Shown here: in pieces, positions 12,350 through 25,063 of the stretch
How positions within the stretch are numbered: the first letter of the stretch is position 1
How the letters are laid out: every line of letters begins with the position of its first letter
NCBI GenBank assembly: GCA_964036665.1
Contig: OZ038530.1
Location: forward strand, 2,356,001-2,420,000
Reading direction: 5' to 3'
Origin: Gordius sp. MW1
Taxonomy: Eukaryota; Nematomorpha; Gordioida; Gordea; Gordiidae
DNA length: 64,000 nucleotides
Translations under genes and position numbers: made by a program
The notes under the pieces: generated by a model
The model's database searches: none
Told to the model about the DNA's origin: nothing
Seen by the model: the letters and a program-made list of their open reading frames with translations, nothing else

Positions 12350-14402
12350 TCATGATTTCAAAGTAATAGTTTTCAGATTCTGATAAATTTTTACTTGGGA
12401 TCATAGAAACCACGTCTGAAAACGACAACTTTCATCGGATGAATACGGTTGAAAGGAAAATATGTGAAAAAATTTGAGGTAAAAATATTTATTTTTTTCG
12501 CCTCTATGTGAAAGAGCATGAAAAAATATATAAGAGTAAGCCAATTTGAGAATCCTATTATCCTCGATTGACTTCCGAAAAGAGGTTTTAAGATGCGAGA
12601 ACTATCATTTTGACAAAAGACAACGTTTGTTGCGATTAGTTTGTTGTATCGCAACGTGAGTGCTTAATTTTTCAAAAATGCACTATGCGATCATGATTTC
12701 AAAGTAATAGTTTTCTGATTCTGATAAATTTTTACTTTTTATAATCGAAACCACGTCTGAAAACGACAACTTTCATCGGATGCATACGGTTGAAAAGAAA
12801 ATATGTGAAAAATTTTGAGGTAAAAATATTTATTTTTTTCGATTCTATGTGAAAGAGCATGAAAAAATATATAAGAGTAAGCCAATTTGAGAATCCTATT
12901 ATCCTCGATTGACTTCCGAAAAGAGGTTTTAAGATGCGAGAACTATCATTTTGACAAAAGACAACGTTTTATTGTTGCGATTAGTTTGTTGTATCGCAAC
13001 GTGAGTGCTTAATTTTTCAAAAATGCACTATGCGATCATGATTTCAAAGTAATAGTTTTCTAATTCTGAGAAATTTTTACTTTTTATCATCGAAACCACG
13101 TCTGAAAACGACAACTTTCATCGGATGCATACGGTTGAAAGAAAAATATGTGAAAAATTTTGAGGTAAAAATATTTATTTTTTTCGAATCTATGTGAAAG
13201 AGCGTAAAAAAATATATAAAAGTAAGCAAATTTGAGAATCCTATTATCCTCGATTGACTTCCGCAAAGAGGTTTTAAGCTGCGAGAACTATCATTTTGAA
13301 AAAAGACAACGTTTTATTGTTGCGATTAGTTTGTTGTATCGCAACGTGAGTGCTTAATTTTTGAAAATGGCTCTATGCAATCATGATTTCAAAGTAATAG
13401 TTTTCAGATTCTGATTGGGATCATAGAAACCACGTCTGAAAACGACAACTTTCATCGGATGAATACGGTTCAAAGAAAAATATGTGAAAAATTTTGAGGT
13501 AAAAATATTTATTTTTTTCGATTCTATGTGAAAGAGCATAAAAAAATATATAAGAGTAAGCCAATTTGAGAATCCTATTATCCTCGATTGACTTCCGCAA
13601 AGAGGTTTTAAGCTGCGAGAACTATCATTTTGACAAAAGACAACGTTTTATTGTTGCGATTAGTTTGTTGTATCGCAACGTGAGTGCTTAATTTTTCAAA
13701 AATGCACTATGCGATCATGATTTCAAAGTAATAGTTTTCTGATTCTGATAAATTTTTACTTTTTATAATCGAAACCACGTCTGAAAACGACAACTTTCAT
13801 CGGATGCATACGGTTGAAAGGAAAATATGTGAAAAATTTTGAGGAAAATATTTATTTTTTTCGATTCTATGTGAAAGAGCATGAAAAAATATATAAGAGT
13901 AAGCCAATTTGAGAATCCTATTATCCTCGATTGACTTCCGCAAAGAGGTTTTAAGCTGCGAGAACTATCATTTTGACAAAAGACAACGTTTTATTGTTGC
14001 GATTAGTTTGTTCTATCGCAACGTGAGTGCTTAATTTTTGAAAATGGCTCTATGCAATCATGATTTCAAAGTAATAGTTTTCAGATTCTGATAAATTTTT
14101 ACTTTTTATTATCGAAACCACGTCTGAAAACGACAACTTTCATCGGATGAATACGGTTCAAAGAAAAATATGTGAAAAATTTTGAGGTAAAAATATTTAT
14201 TTTTTTCGATTCTATGTGAAAGAGCGTAAAAAAATATATAAAAGTAAGCCAATTTAAGAATCCTATTATCCACGATTGACTTCCGCAAAGAGGTTTTAAG
14301 CTGCGAGAACTATCATTTTGACAAAAGACAACGTTTTATTGTTGCGATTAGTTTGTTGTATCGCAACGTGAGTGCTTAATTTTTCAAAAATGCACTATGC
14401 GA
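12350..14402 (+). repeat. 6-monomer tandem duplication, right copy
   Basis: Monomers start at 12350, 12691, 13036, 13381, 13715 and 14058, matching 10298-12349 one for one. The copy at 13381 keeps the 11-bp deletion before TGGGATCATAG, and the copy at 13715 keeps the GAGGAAAATATTT shortening. Confidence 0.85.
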
Positions 14403-14747
14403 TCATGATTTCAAAGTAATAGTTTTCTAATTCTGAGAAATTTTTACTTTTTATCATCGAAACCACGTCTGAAAACGACAACTTTCATCGGATGCATACG
14501 GTTGAAAGAAAAATATGTGAAAAATTTTGAGGTAAAAATATTTATTTTTTTCGAATCTATGTGAAAGAGCGTAAAAAAATATATAAAAGTAAGATAATTT
14601 GAGAATCCTATTATCCTCGATTGACTTCCGCAAAGAGGTTTTAAGCTGCGAGAACTATCATTTTGACAAAAGACACCGTTTTATTGTTGCGATTAGTTTG
14701 TTGTATCGCAACGTGAGTGCTTAATTTTTGAAAATGGCTCTATGCAA

Positions 14748-17499
14748 TCATGATTTCAAAGTAATAGTTTTCAGATTCTGATAAATTTTTACTTGGGATC
14801 ATAGAAACCACGTCTGAAAACGACAACTTTCATCGGATGAATACGGTTGAAAGGAAAATATGTGAAAAAATTTGAGGTAAAAATATTTATTTTTTTCGCC
14901 TCTATGTGAAAGAGCATGAAAAAATATATAAGAGTAAGCCAATTTGAGAATCCTATTATCCTCGATTGACTTCCGAAAAGAGGTTTTAAGATGCGAGAAC
15001 TATCATTTTGACAAAAGACAACGTTTGTTGCGATTAGTTTGTTGTATCGCAACGTGAGTGCTTAATTTTTCAAAAATGCACTATGCGATCATGATTTCAA
15101 AGTAATAGTTTTCTGATTCTGATAAATTTTTACTTTTTATAATCGAAACCACGTCTGAAAACGACAACTTTCATCGGATGCATACGGTTGAAAGGAAAAT
15201 ATGTGAAAAATTTTGAGGTAAAAATATTTATTTTTTTCGATTCTATGTGAAAGAGCATGAAAAAATATATAAGAGTAAGCCAATTTGAGAATCCTATTAT
15301 CCTCGATTGACTTCCGAAAAGAGGTTTTAAGATGCGAGAACTATAATTTGGACAAAAGACAACGTTTTATTGTTGCGATTAGTTTGTTGTATCGCAACGT
15401 GAGTGCTTAATTTTTCAAAAATGCACTATGCGATCATGATTTCAAAGTAATAGTTTTAAAATTCTGAGAAATTTTTACTTTTTATCATCGAAACCACGTC
15501 TGAAAACGACAACTTTCATCGGATGCATACGGATGAAAGAAAAATATGTGAAATATTTTGAGGTAAAAATATTTATTTTTTTCGAATCTATGTGAAAGAG
15601 CGTAAAAAAATATATAAAAGTAAGCAAATTTGAGAATCCTATTATCCTCGATTGACTTCCGCAAAGAGGTTTTAAGCTGCGAGAACTATCATTTTGAAAA
15701 AAGACAACGTTTTATTGTTGCGATTAGTTTGTTGTATCGCAACGTGAGTGCTTAATTTTTGAAAATGGCTCTATGCAATCATGATTTCAAAGTAATAGTT
15801 TTCAGATTCTGATAAATTTTTACTTGGGATCATAGAAACCACGTCTGAAAACGACAACTTTCATCGGATGAATACGGTTGAAAGGAAAATATGTGAAAAA
15901 ATTTGAGGTAAAAATATTTATTTTTTTCGCCTCTATGTGAAAGAGCATGAAAAAATATATAAGAGTAAGCCAATTTGAGAATCCTATTATCCTCGATTGA
16001 CTTCCGAAAAGAGGTTTTAAGATGCGAGAACTATCATTTTGACAAAAGACAACGTTTGTTGCGATTAGTTTGTTGTATCGCAACGTGAGTGCTTAATTTT
16101 TCAAAAATGCACTATGCGATCATGATTTCAAAGTAATAGTTTTCTGATTCTGATAAATTTTTACTTTTTATAATCGAAACTACGTCTGAAAACGACAACT
16201 TTCATCGGATGCATACGGTTGAAAGGAAAATATGTGAAAAATTTTGAGGTAAAAATATTTATTTTTTTCGATTCTATGTGAAAGAGCATGAAAAAATATA
16301 TAAGAGTAAGCCAATTTGAGAATCCTATTATCCTCGATTGACTTCCGAAAAGAGGTTTTAAGATGCGAGAACTATCATTTTGACAAAAGACAACGTTTTA
16401 TTGTTGCGATTAGTTTGTTGTATCGCAACGTGAGTGCTTAATTTTTCAAAAATGCACTATGCGATCATGATTTCAAAGTAATAGTTTTCTAATTCTGAGA
16501 AATTTTTACTTTTTATCATCGAAACCACGTCTGAAAACGACAACTTTCATCGGATGCATACGGTTGAAAGAAAAATATGTGAAAAATTTTGAGGTAAAAA
16601 TATTTATTTTTTTCGAATCTATGTGAAAGAGCGTAAAAAAATATATAAGAGTAAGCCAATTTGAGAATCCTATTATCCTCGATTGACTTCCGCAAAGAGG
16701 TTTTAAGCTGCGAGAACTATCATTTTGACAAAAGACAACGTTTTATTGTTGCGATTAGTTTGTTCTATCGCAACGTGAGTGCTTAATTTTTGAAAATGGC
16801 TCTATGCAATCATGATTTCAAAGTAATAGTTTTCAGATTCTGATAAATTTTTACTTTTTATTATCGAAACCACGTCTGAAAACGACAACTTTCATCGGAT
16901 GAATACGGTTCAAAGAAAAATATGTGAAAAATTTTGAGGTAAAAATATTTATTTTTTTCGATTCTATGTGAAAGAGCGTAAAAAAATATATAAAAGTAAG
17001 CCAATTTAAGAATCCTATTATCCACGATTGACTTCCGCAAAGAGGTTTTAAGCTGCGAGAACTATCATTTTGACAAAAGACAACGTTTTATTGTTGCGAT
17101 TAGTTTGTTGTATCGCAACGTGAGTGCTTAATTTTTCAAAAATGCACTATGCGATCATGATTTCAAAGTAATAGTTTTCTAATTCTGAGAAATTTTTACT
17201 TTTTATCATCGAAACCACGTCTGAAAACGACAACTTTCATCGGATGCATACGGTTGAAAGAAAAATATGTGAAAAATTTTGAGGTAAAAATATTTATTTT
17301 TTTCGAATCTATGTGAAAGAGCGTAAAAAAATATATAAAAGTAAGATAATTTGAGAATCCTATTATCCTCGATTGACTTCCGCAAAGAGGTTTTAAGCTG
17401 CGAGAACTATCATTTTGACAAAAGACACCGTTTTATTGTTGCGATTAGTTTGTTGTATCGCAACGTGAGTGCTTAATTTTTGAAAATGGCTCTATGCAA
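14748..17499 (+). repeat. 8-monomer higher-order unit, copy 1 (2752 bp)
   Basis: Monomers start at 14748, 15089, 15434, 15779, 16120, 16465, 16810 and 17155. Order: type C with ACGTTTGTTGCG; B with TATAATCG; B with TTTAAAATT; C with ACGTTTGTTGCG; B with AACTACGTCTG; B with GCGTAAAA and TATATAAGAG; C with AATTTAAGAATCC; B with AAGATAATTTGAG and GACACCG. The next unit begins 2752 bp later. The monomer at 15089 has a private CTATAATTTGG change. Confidence 0.85.
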
Positions 17500-18185
17500 T
17501 CATGATTTCAAAGTAATAGTTTTCAGATTCTGATAAATTTTTACTTGGGATCATAGAAACCACGTCTGAAAACGACAACTTTCATCGGATGAATACGGTT
17601 GAAAGGAAAATATGTGAAAAAATTTGAGGTAAAAATATTTATTTTTTTCGCCTCTATGTGAAAGAGCATGAAAAAATATATAAGAGTAAGCCAATTTGAG
17701 AATCCTATTATCCTCGATTGACTTCCGAAAAGAGGTTTTAAGATGCGAGAACTATCATTTTGACAAAAGACAACGTTTGTTGCGATTAGTTTGTTGTATC
17801 GCAACGTGAGTGCTTAATTTTTCAAAAATGCACTATGCGATCATGATTTCAAAGTAATAGTTTTCTAATTCTGAGAAATTTTTACTTTTTATCATCGAAA
17901 CCACGTCTGAAAACGACAACTTTCATCGGATGCATACGGTTGAAAGAAAAATATGTGAAAAATTTTGAGGTAAAAATATTTATTTTTTTCGAATCTATGT
18001 GAAAGAGCGTAAAAAAATATATAAGAGTAAGCCAATTTGAGAATCCTATTATCCTCGATTGACTTCCGCAAAGAGGTTTTAAGCTGCGAGAACTATCATT
18101 TTGACAAAAGACAACGTTTTATTGTTGCGATTAGTTTGTTCTATCGCAACGTGAGTGCTTAATTTTTGAAAATGGCTCTATGCGA

Positions 18186-18530
18186 TCATGATTTCAAAGT
18201 AATAGTTTTAAAATTCTGAGAAATTTTTACTTTTTATCATCGAAACCACGTCTGAAAACGACAACTTTCATCGGATGCATACGGATGAAAGAAAAATATG
18301 TGAAAAATTTTGAGGTAAAAATATTTATTTTTTTCGAATCTATGTGAAAGAGCGTAAAAAAATATATAAAAGTAAGCAAATTTGAGAATCCTATTATCCT
18401 CGATTGACTTCCGCAAAGAGGTTTTAAGCTGCGAGAACTATCATTTTGAAAAAAGACAACGTTTTATTGTTGCGATTAGTTTGTTGTATCGCAACGTGAG
18501 TGCTTAATTTTTCAAAAATGCACTATGCGA
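18186..18530 (+). repeat. Hybrid monomer, type C junction on a type B body
   Basis: The entry junction reads GAAAATGGCTCT, as in type C, but continues TATGCGATC and TTTTAAAATTCTGAG, as in type B. The exchange therefore lies within a few bases of 18175-18190. The same hybrid recurs at 20938, so it arose before that block was copied. Confidence 0.75.
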
Positions 18531-19906
18531 TCATGATTTCAAAGTAATAGTTTTAAAATTCTGAGAAATTTTTACTTTTTATCATCGAAACCACGTCTGA
18601 AAACGACAACTTTCATCGGATGCATACGGATGAAAGAAAAATATGTGAAATATTTTGAGGTAAAAATATTTATTTTTTTCGAATCTATGTGAAAGAGCGT
18701 AAAAAAATATATAAAAGTAAGCAAATTTGAGAATCCTATTATCCTCGATTGACTTCCGCAAAGAGGTTTTAAGCTGCGAGAACTATCATTTTGAAAAAAG
18801 ACAACGTTTTATTGTTGCGATTAGTTTGTTGTATCGCAACGTGAGTGCTTAATTTTTGAAAATGGCTCTATGCAATCATGATTTCAAAGTAATAGTTTTC
18901 AGATTCTGATAAATTTTTACTTGGGATCATAGAAACCACGTCTGAAAACGACAACTTTCATCGGATGAATACGGTTGAAAGGAAAATATGTGAAAAAATT
19001 TGAGGTAAAAATATTTATTTTTTTCGCCTCTATGTGAAAGAGCATGAAAAAATATATAAGAGTAAGCCAATTTGAGAATCCTATTATCCTCGATTAACTT
19101 CCGAAAAGAGGTTTTAAGATGCGAGAACTATCATTTTGACAAAAGACAACGTTTGTTGCGATTAGTTTGTTGTATCGCAACGTGAGTGCTTAATTTTTCA
19201 AAAATGCACTATGCGATCATGATTTCAAAGTAATAGTTTTCTGATTCTGATAAATTTTTACTTTTTATAATCGAAACTACGTCTGAAAACGACAACTTTC
19301 ATCGGATGCATACGGTTGAAAGGAAAATATGTGAAAAATTTTGAGGTAAAAATATTTATTTTTTTCGATTCTATGTGAAAGAGCGTAAAAATATATATAA
19401 AAGTAAGCCAATTTGAGAATCCTATTATCCTCGATTGACTTCCGAAAAGAGGTTTTAAGATGCGAGAACTATCATTTTGACAAAAGACAACGTTTTATTG
19501 TTGCGATTAGTTTGTTGTATCGCAACGTGAGTGCTTAATTTTTCAAAAATGCACTATGCGATCATGATTTCAAAGTAATAGTTTTCTAATTCTGAGAAAT
19601 TTTTACTTTTTATCATCGAAACCACGTCTGAAAACGACAACTTTCATCGGATGCATACGGTTGAAAGAAAAATATGTGAAAAATTTTGAGGTAAAAATAT
19701 TTATTTTTTTCGAATCTATGTGAAAGAGCGTAAAAAAATATATAAGAGTAAGCCAATTTGAGAATCCTATTATCCTCGATTGACTTCCGCAAAGAGGTTT
19801 TAAGCTGCGAGAACTATCATTTTGACAAAAGACAACGTTTTATTGTTGCGATTAGTTTGTTCTATCGCAACGTGAGTGCTTAATTTTTGAAAATGGCTCT
19901 ATGCAA

Positions 19907-20251
19907 TCATGATTTCAAAGTAATAGTTTTCAGATTCTGATAAATTTTTACTTTTTATTATCGAAACCACGTCTGAAAACGACAACTTTCATCGGATGAA
20001 TACGGTTCAAAGAAAAATATGTGAAAAATTTTGAGGTAAAAATATTTATTTTTTTCGATTCTATGTGAAAGAGCGTAAAAAAATATATAAAAGTAAGATA
20101 ATTTGAGAATCCTATTATCCTCGATTGACTTCCGCAAAGAGGTTTTAAGCTGCGAGAACTATCATTTTGACAAAAGACACCGTTTTATTGTTGCGATTAG
20201 TTTGTTGTATCGCAACGTGAGTGCTTAATTTTTGAAAATGGCTCTATGCAA
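19907..20251 (+). repeat. Hybrid monomer from loss of about one monomer length
   Basis: The 5' part, through CGATTCTATG, matches the monomer at 16810. The 3' part, from AAGATAATTTGAG through GACACCG, matches the following monomer at 17155. The switch lies between about 20058 and 20098, inside sequence common to both. A single unequal exchange or in-register deletion explains it. Confidence 0.75.
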
Positions 20252-23200
20252 TCATGATTTCAAAGTAATAGTTTTCAGATTCTGATAAATTTTTACTTGG
20301 GATCATAGAAACCACGTCTGAAAACGACAACTTTCATCGGATGAATACGGTTGAAAGGAAAATATGTGAAAAAATTTGAGGTAAAAATATTTATTTTTTT
20401 CGCCTCTATGTGAAAGAGCATGAAAAAATATATAAGAGTAAGCCAATTTGAGAATCCTATTATCCTCGATTGACTTCCGAAAAGAGGTTTTAAGATGCGA
20501 GAACTATCATTTTGACAAAAGACAACGTTTGTTGCGATTAGTTTGTTGTATCGCAACGTGAGTGCTTAATTTTTCAAAAATGCACTATGCGATCATGATT
20601 TCAAAGTAATAGTTTTCTAATTCTGAGAAATTTTTACTTTTTATCATCGAAACCACGTCTGAAAACGACAACTTTCATCGGATGCATACGGTTGAAAGAA
20701 AAATATGTGAAAAATTTTGAGGTAAAAATATTTATTTTTTTCGAATCTATGTGAAAGAGCGTAAAAAAATATATAAGAGTAAGCCAATTTGAGAATCCTA
20801 TTATCCTCGATTGACTTCCGCAAAGAGGTTTTAAGCTGCGAGAACTATCATTTTGACAAAAGACAACGTTTTATTGTTGCGATTAGTTTGTTCTATCGCA
20901 ACGTGAGTGCTTAATTTTTGAAAATGGCTCTATGCGATCATGATTTCAAAGTAATAGTTTTAAAATTCTGAGAAATTTTTACTTTTTATCATCGAAACCA
21001 CGTCTGAACACGACAACTTTCATCGGATGCATACGGATGAAAGAAAAATATGTGAAAAATTTTGAGGTAAAAATATTTATTTTTTTCGAATCTATGTGAA
21101 AGAGCGTAAAAAAATATATAAAAGTAAGCAAATTTGAGAATCCTATTATCCTCGATTGACTTCCGCAAAGGTTTTAAGCTGCGAGAACTATCATTTTGAA
21201 AAAAGACAACGTTTTATTGTTGCGATTAGTTTGTTGTATCGCAACGTGAGTGCTTAATTTTTCAAAAATGCACTATGCGATCATGATTTCAAAGTAATAG
21301 TTTTAAAATTCTGAGAAATTTTTACTTTTTATCATCGAAACCACGTCTGAAAACGACAACTTTCATCGGATGCATACGGATGAAAGAAAAATATGTGAAA
21401 TATTTTGAGGTAAAAATATTTATTTTTTTCGAATCTATGTGAAAGAGCGTAAAAAAATATATAAAAGTAAGCAAATTTGAGAATCCTATTATCCTCGATT
21501 GACTTCCGCAAAGAGGTTTTAAGCTGCGAGAACTATCATTTTGAAAAAAGACAACGTTTTATTGTTGCGATTAGTTTGTTGTATCGCAACGTGAGTGCTT
21601 AATTTTTGAAAATGGCTCTATGCAATCATGATTTCAAAGTAATAGTTTTCAGATTCTGATAAATTTTTACTTGGGATCATAGAAACCACGTCTGAAAACG
21701 ACAACTTTCATCGGATGAATACGGTTGAAAGGAAAATATGTGAAAAAATTTGAGGTAAAAATATTTATTTTTTTCGCCTCTATGTGAAAGAGCATGAAAA
21801 AATATATAAGAGTAAGCCAATTTGAGAATCCTATTATCCTCGATTGACTTCCGAAAAGAGGTTTTAAGATGCGAGAACTATCATTTTGACAAAAGACAAC
21901 GTTTGTTGCGATTAGTTTGTTGTATCGCAACGTGAGTGCTTAATTTTTCAAAAATGCACTATGCGATCATGATTTCAAAGTAATAGTTTTCTGATTCTGA
22001 TAAATTTTTACTTTTTATAATCGAAACTACGTCTGAAAACGACAACTTTCATCGGATGCATACGGTTGAAAGGAAAATATGTGAAAAATTTTGAGGTAAA
22101 AATATTTATTTTTTTCGATTCTATGTGAAAGAGCATGAAAAAATATATAAGAGTAAGCCAATTTGAGAATCCTATTATCCTCGATTGACTTCCGAAAAGA
22201 GGTTTTAAGATGCGAGAACTATCATTTTGACAAAAGACAACGTTTTATTGTTGCGATTAGTTTGTTGTATCGCAACGTGAGTGCTTAATTTTTCAAAAAT
22301 GCACTATGCGATCATGATTTCAAAGTAATAGTTTTCTAATTCTGAGAAATTTTTACTTTTTATCATCGAAACCACGTCTGAAAACGACAACTTTCATCGG
22401 ATGCATACGGTTGAAAGAAAAATATGTGAAAAATTTTGAGGTAAAAATATTTATTTTTTTCGAATCTATGTGAAAGAGCGTAAAAAAATATATAAGAGTA
22501 AGCCAATTTGAGAATCCTATTATCCTCGATTGACTTCCGCAAAGAGGTTTTAAGCTGCGAGAACTATCATTTTGACAAAAGACAACGTTTTATTGTTGCG
22601 ATTAGTTTGTTCTATCGCAACGTGAGTGCTTAATTTTTGAAAATGGCTCTATGCAATCATGATTTCAAAGTAATAGTTTTCAGATTCTGATAAATTTTTA
22701 CTTTTTATTATCGAAACCACGTCTGAAAACGACAACTTTCATCGGATGAATACGGTTCAAAGAAAAATATGTGAAAAATTTTGAGGTAAAAATATTTATT
22801 TTTTTCGATTCTATGTGAAAGAGCGTAAAAAAATATATAAAAGTAAGCCAATTTAAGAATCCTATTATCCACGATTGACTTCCGCAAAGAGGTTTTAAGC
22901 TGCGAGAACTATCATTTTGACAAAAGACAACGTTTTATTGTTGCGATTAGTTTGTTGTATCGCAACGTGAGTGCTTAATTTTTCAAAAATGCACTATGCG
23001 ATCATGATTTCAAAGTAATAGTTTTCTAATTCTGAGAAATTTTTACTTTTTATCATCGAAACCACGTCTGAAAACGACAACTTTCATCGGATGCATACGG
23101 TTGAAAGAAAAATATGTGAAAAATTTTGAGGTAAAAATATTTATTTTTTTCGAATCTATGTGAAAGAGCGTAAAAAAATATATAAAAGTAAGATAATTTG

Positions 23201-23346
23201 AGAATCCTATTATCCTCGATTGACTTCCGCAAAGAGGTTTTAAGCTGCGAGAACTATCATTTTGACAAAAGACACCGTTTTATTGTTGCGATTAGTTTGT
23301 TGTATCGCAACGTGAGTGCTTAATTTTTGAAAATGGCTCTATGCAA
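20252..23346 (+). repeat. 8-monomer family, copy 3, enlarged to 9 monomers
   Basis: Monomers start at 20252, 20593, 20938, 21281, 21626, 21967, 22312, 22657 and 23002. The first four follow copy 2, including the hybrid at 20938. The last five follow copy 1, with the AATTTAAG and AAGATAAT monomers separate again. The copy at 20938 has CTGAACACGAC and a 3-bp loss giving CGCAAAGGTTTTAAG. Confidence 0.8.
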
Positions 23347-25063
23347 TCATGATTTCAAAGTAATAGTTTTCAGATTCTGATAAATTTTTACTTGGGATCA
23401 TAGAAACCACGTCTGAAAACGACAACTTTCATCGGATGAATACGGTTGAAAGGAAAATATGTGAAAAAATTTGAGGTAAAAATATTTATTTTTTTCGCCT
23501 CTATGTGAAAGAGCATGAAAAAATATATAAGAGTAAGCCAATTTGAGAATCCTATTATCCTCGATTGACTTCCGAAAAGAGGTTTTAAGATGCGAGAACT
23601 ATCATTTTGACAAAAGACAACGTTTGTTGCGATTAGTTTGTTGTATCGCAACGTGAGTGCTTAATTTTTCAAAAATGCACTATGCGATCATGATTTCAAA
23701 GTAATAGTTTTCTGATTCTGATAAATTTTTACTTTTTATAATCGAAACCACGTCTGAAAACGACAATTTTCATCGGATGCATACGGTTGAAAGGAAAATA
23801 TGTGAAAAATTTTGAGGTAAAAATATTTATTTTTTTCGATTCTATGTGAAAGAGCATGAAAAAATATATAAGAGTAAGCCAATTTGAGAATCCTATTATC
23901 CTCGATTGACTTCCGAAAAGAGGTTTTAAGATGCGAGAACTATCATTTTGACAAAAGACAACGTTTTATTGTTGCGATTAGTTTGTTGTATCGCAACGTG
24001 AGTGCTTAATTTTTCAAAAATGCACTATGCGATCATGATTTCAAAGTAATAGTTTTAAAATTCTGAGAAATTTTTACTTTTTATCATCGAAACCACGTCT
24101 GAAAACGACAACTTTCATCGGATGCATACGGATGAAAGAAAAATATGTGAAAAATTTTGAGGTAAAAATATTTATTTTTTTCGAATCTATGTGAAAGAGC
24201 GTAAAAAAATATATAAAAGTAAGCAAATTTGAGAATCCTATTATCCTCGATTGACTTCCGCAAAGAGGTTTTAAGCTGCGAGAACTATCATTTTGAAAAA
24301 AGACAACGTTTTATTGTTGCGATTAGTTTGTTGTATCGCAACGTGAGTGCTTAATTTTTGAAAATGGCTCTATGCAATCATGATTTCAAAGTAATAGTTT
24401 TCAGATTCTGATAAATTTTTACTTGGGATCATAGAAACCACGTCTGAAAACGACAACTTTCATCGGATGAATACGGTTGAAAGGAAAATATGTGAAAAAA
24501 TTTGAGGTAAAAATATTTATTTTTTTCGCCTCTATGTGAAAGAGCATGAAAAAATATATAAGAGTAAGCCAATTTGAGAATCCTATTATCCTCGATTGAC
24601 TTCCGAAAAGAGGTTTTAAGATGCGAGAACTATCATTTTGACAAATGACAACGTTTGTTGCGATTAGTTTGTTGTATCGCAACGTGAGTGCTTAATTTTT
24701 CAAAAATGCACTATGCGATCATGATTTCAAAGTAATAGTTTTCTGATTCTGATAAATTTTTACTTTTTATAATCGAAACTACGTCTGAAAACGATAACTT
24801 TCATCGGATGCATACGGTTGAAAGGAAAATATGTGAAAAATTTTGAGGTAAAAATATTTATTTTTTTCGATTCTATGTGAAAGAGCATGAACAAATATAT
24901 AAGAGTAAGCCAATTTGAGAATCCTATTATCCTCGATTGACTTCCGAAAAGAGGTTTTAAGATGCGAGAACTATCATTTTGACAAAAGACAACGTTTTAT
25001 TGTTGCGATTAGTTTGTTGTATCGCAACGTGAGTGCTTAATTTTTGAAAACTGCTCTATGCGA
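23347..25063 (+). repeat. 8-monomer family, copy 4, partial (5 monomers)
   Basis: Monomers start at 23347, 23688, 24033, 24378 and 24719 and match the first five of 14748-16464. The unit is then interrupted by the 11-monomer family starting at 25064. Private changes include ACAAATGAC in 24378 and GCATGAACAAATAT in 24719. Confidence 0.8.

Larger units (their letters stand above)
8573..14747 (+). repeat. Higher-order unit 1, second copy, enlarged by a nested duplication (18 monomers)
   Basis: Monomers start at 8573, 8918, 9263, 9608, 9953, 10298, 10639, 10984, 11329, 11663, 12006, 12350, 12691, 13036, 13381, 13715, 14058 and 14403. Compared with 4792-8572, one type B monomer is added at 10639. 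A 6-monomer stretch is present twice, and the expected last monomer of the unit (AAGATAATTTGAG form) appears only after the second of these, at 14403. Monomers 9953 and 14403 share GACACCGTTTT. Confidence 0.8.
17500..20251 (+). repeat. 8-monomer higher-order unit, copy 2, rearranged
   Basis: Monomers start at 17500, 17841, 18186, 18531, 18876, 19217, 19562 and 19907. The total is again eight monomers and 2752 bp, but the internal order differs from copy 1. After the leading C monomer comes a copy of the sixth monomer (17841), then a hybrid at 18186, and the last two monomers of copy 1 are fused into one at 19907. The length match therefore hides at least two exchanges. Monomer 18876 carries CGATTAACTTCC. 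Confidence 0.8.
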
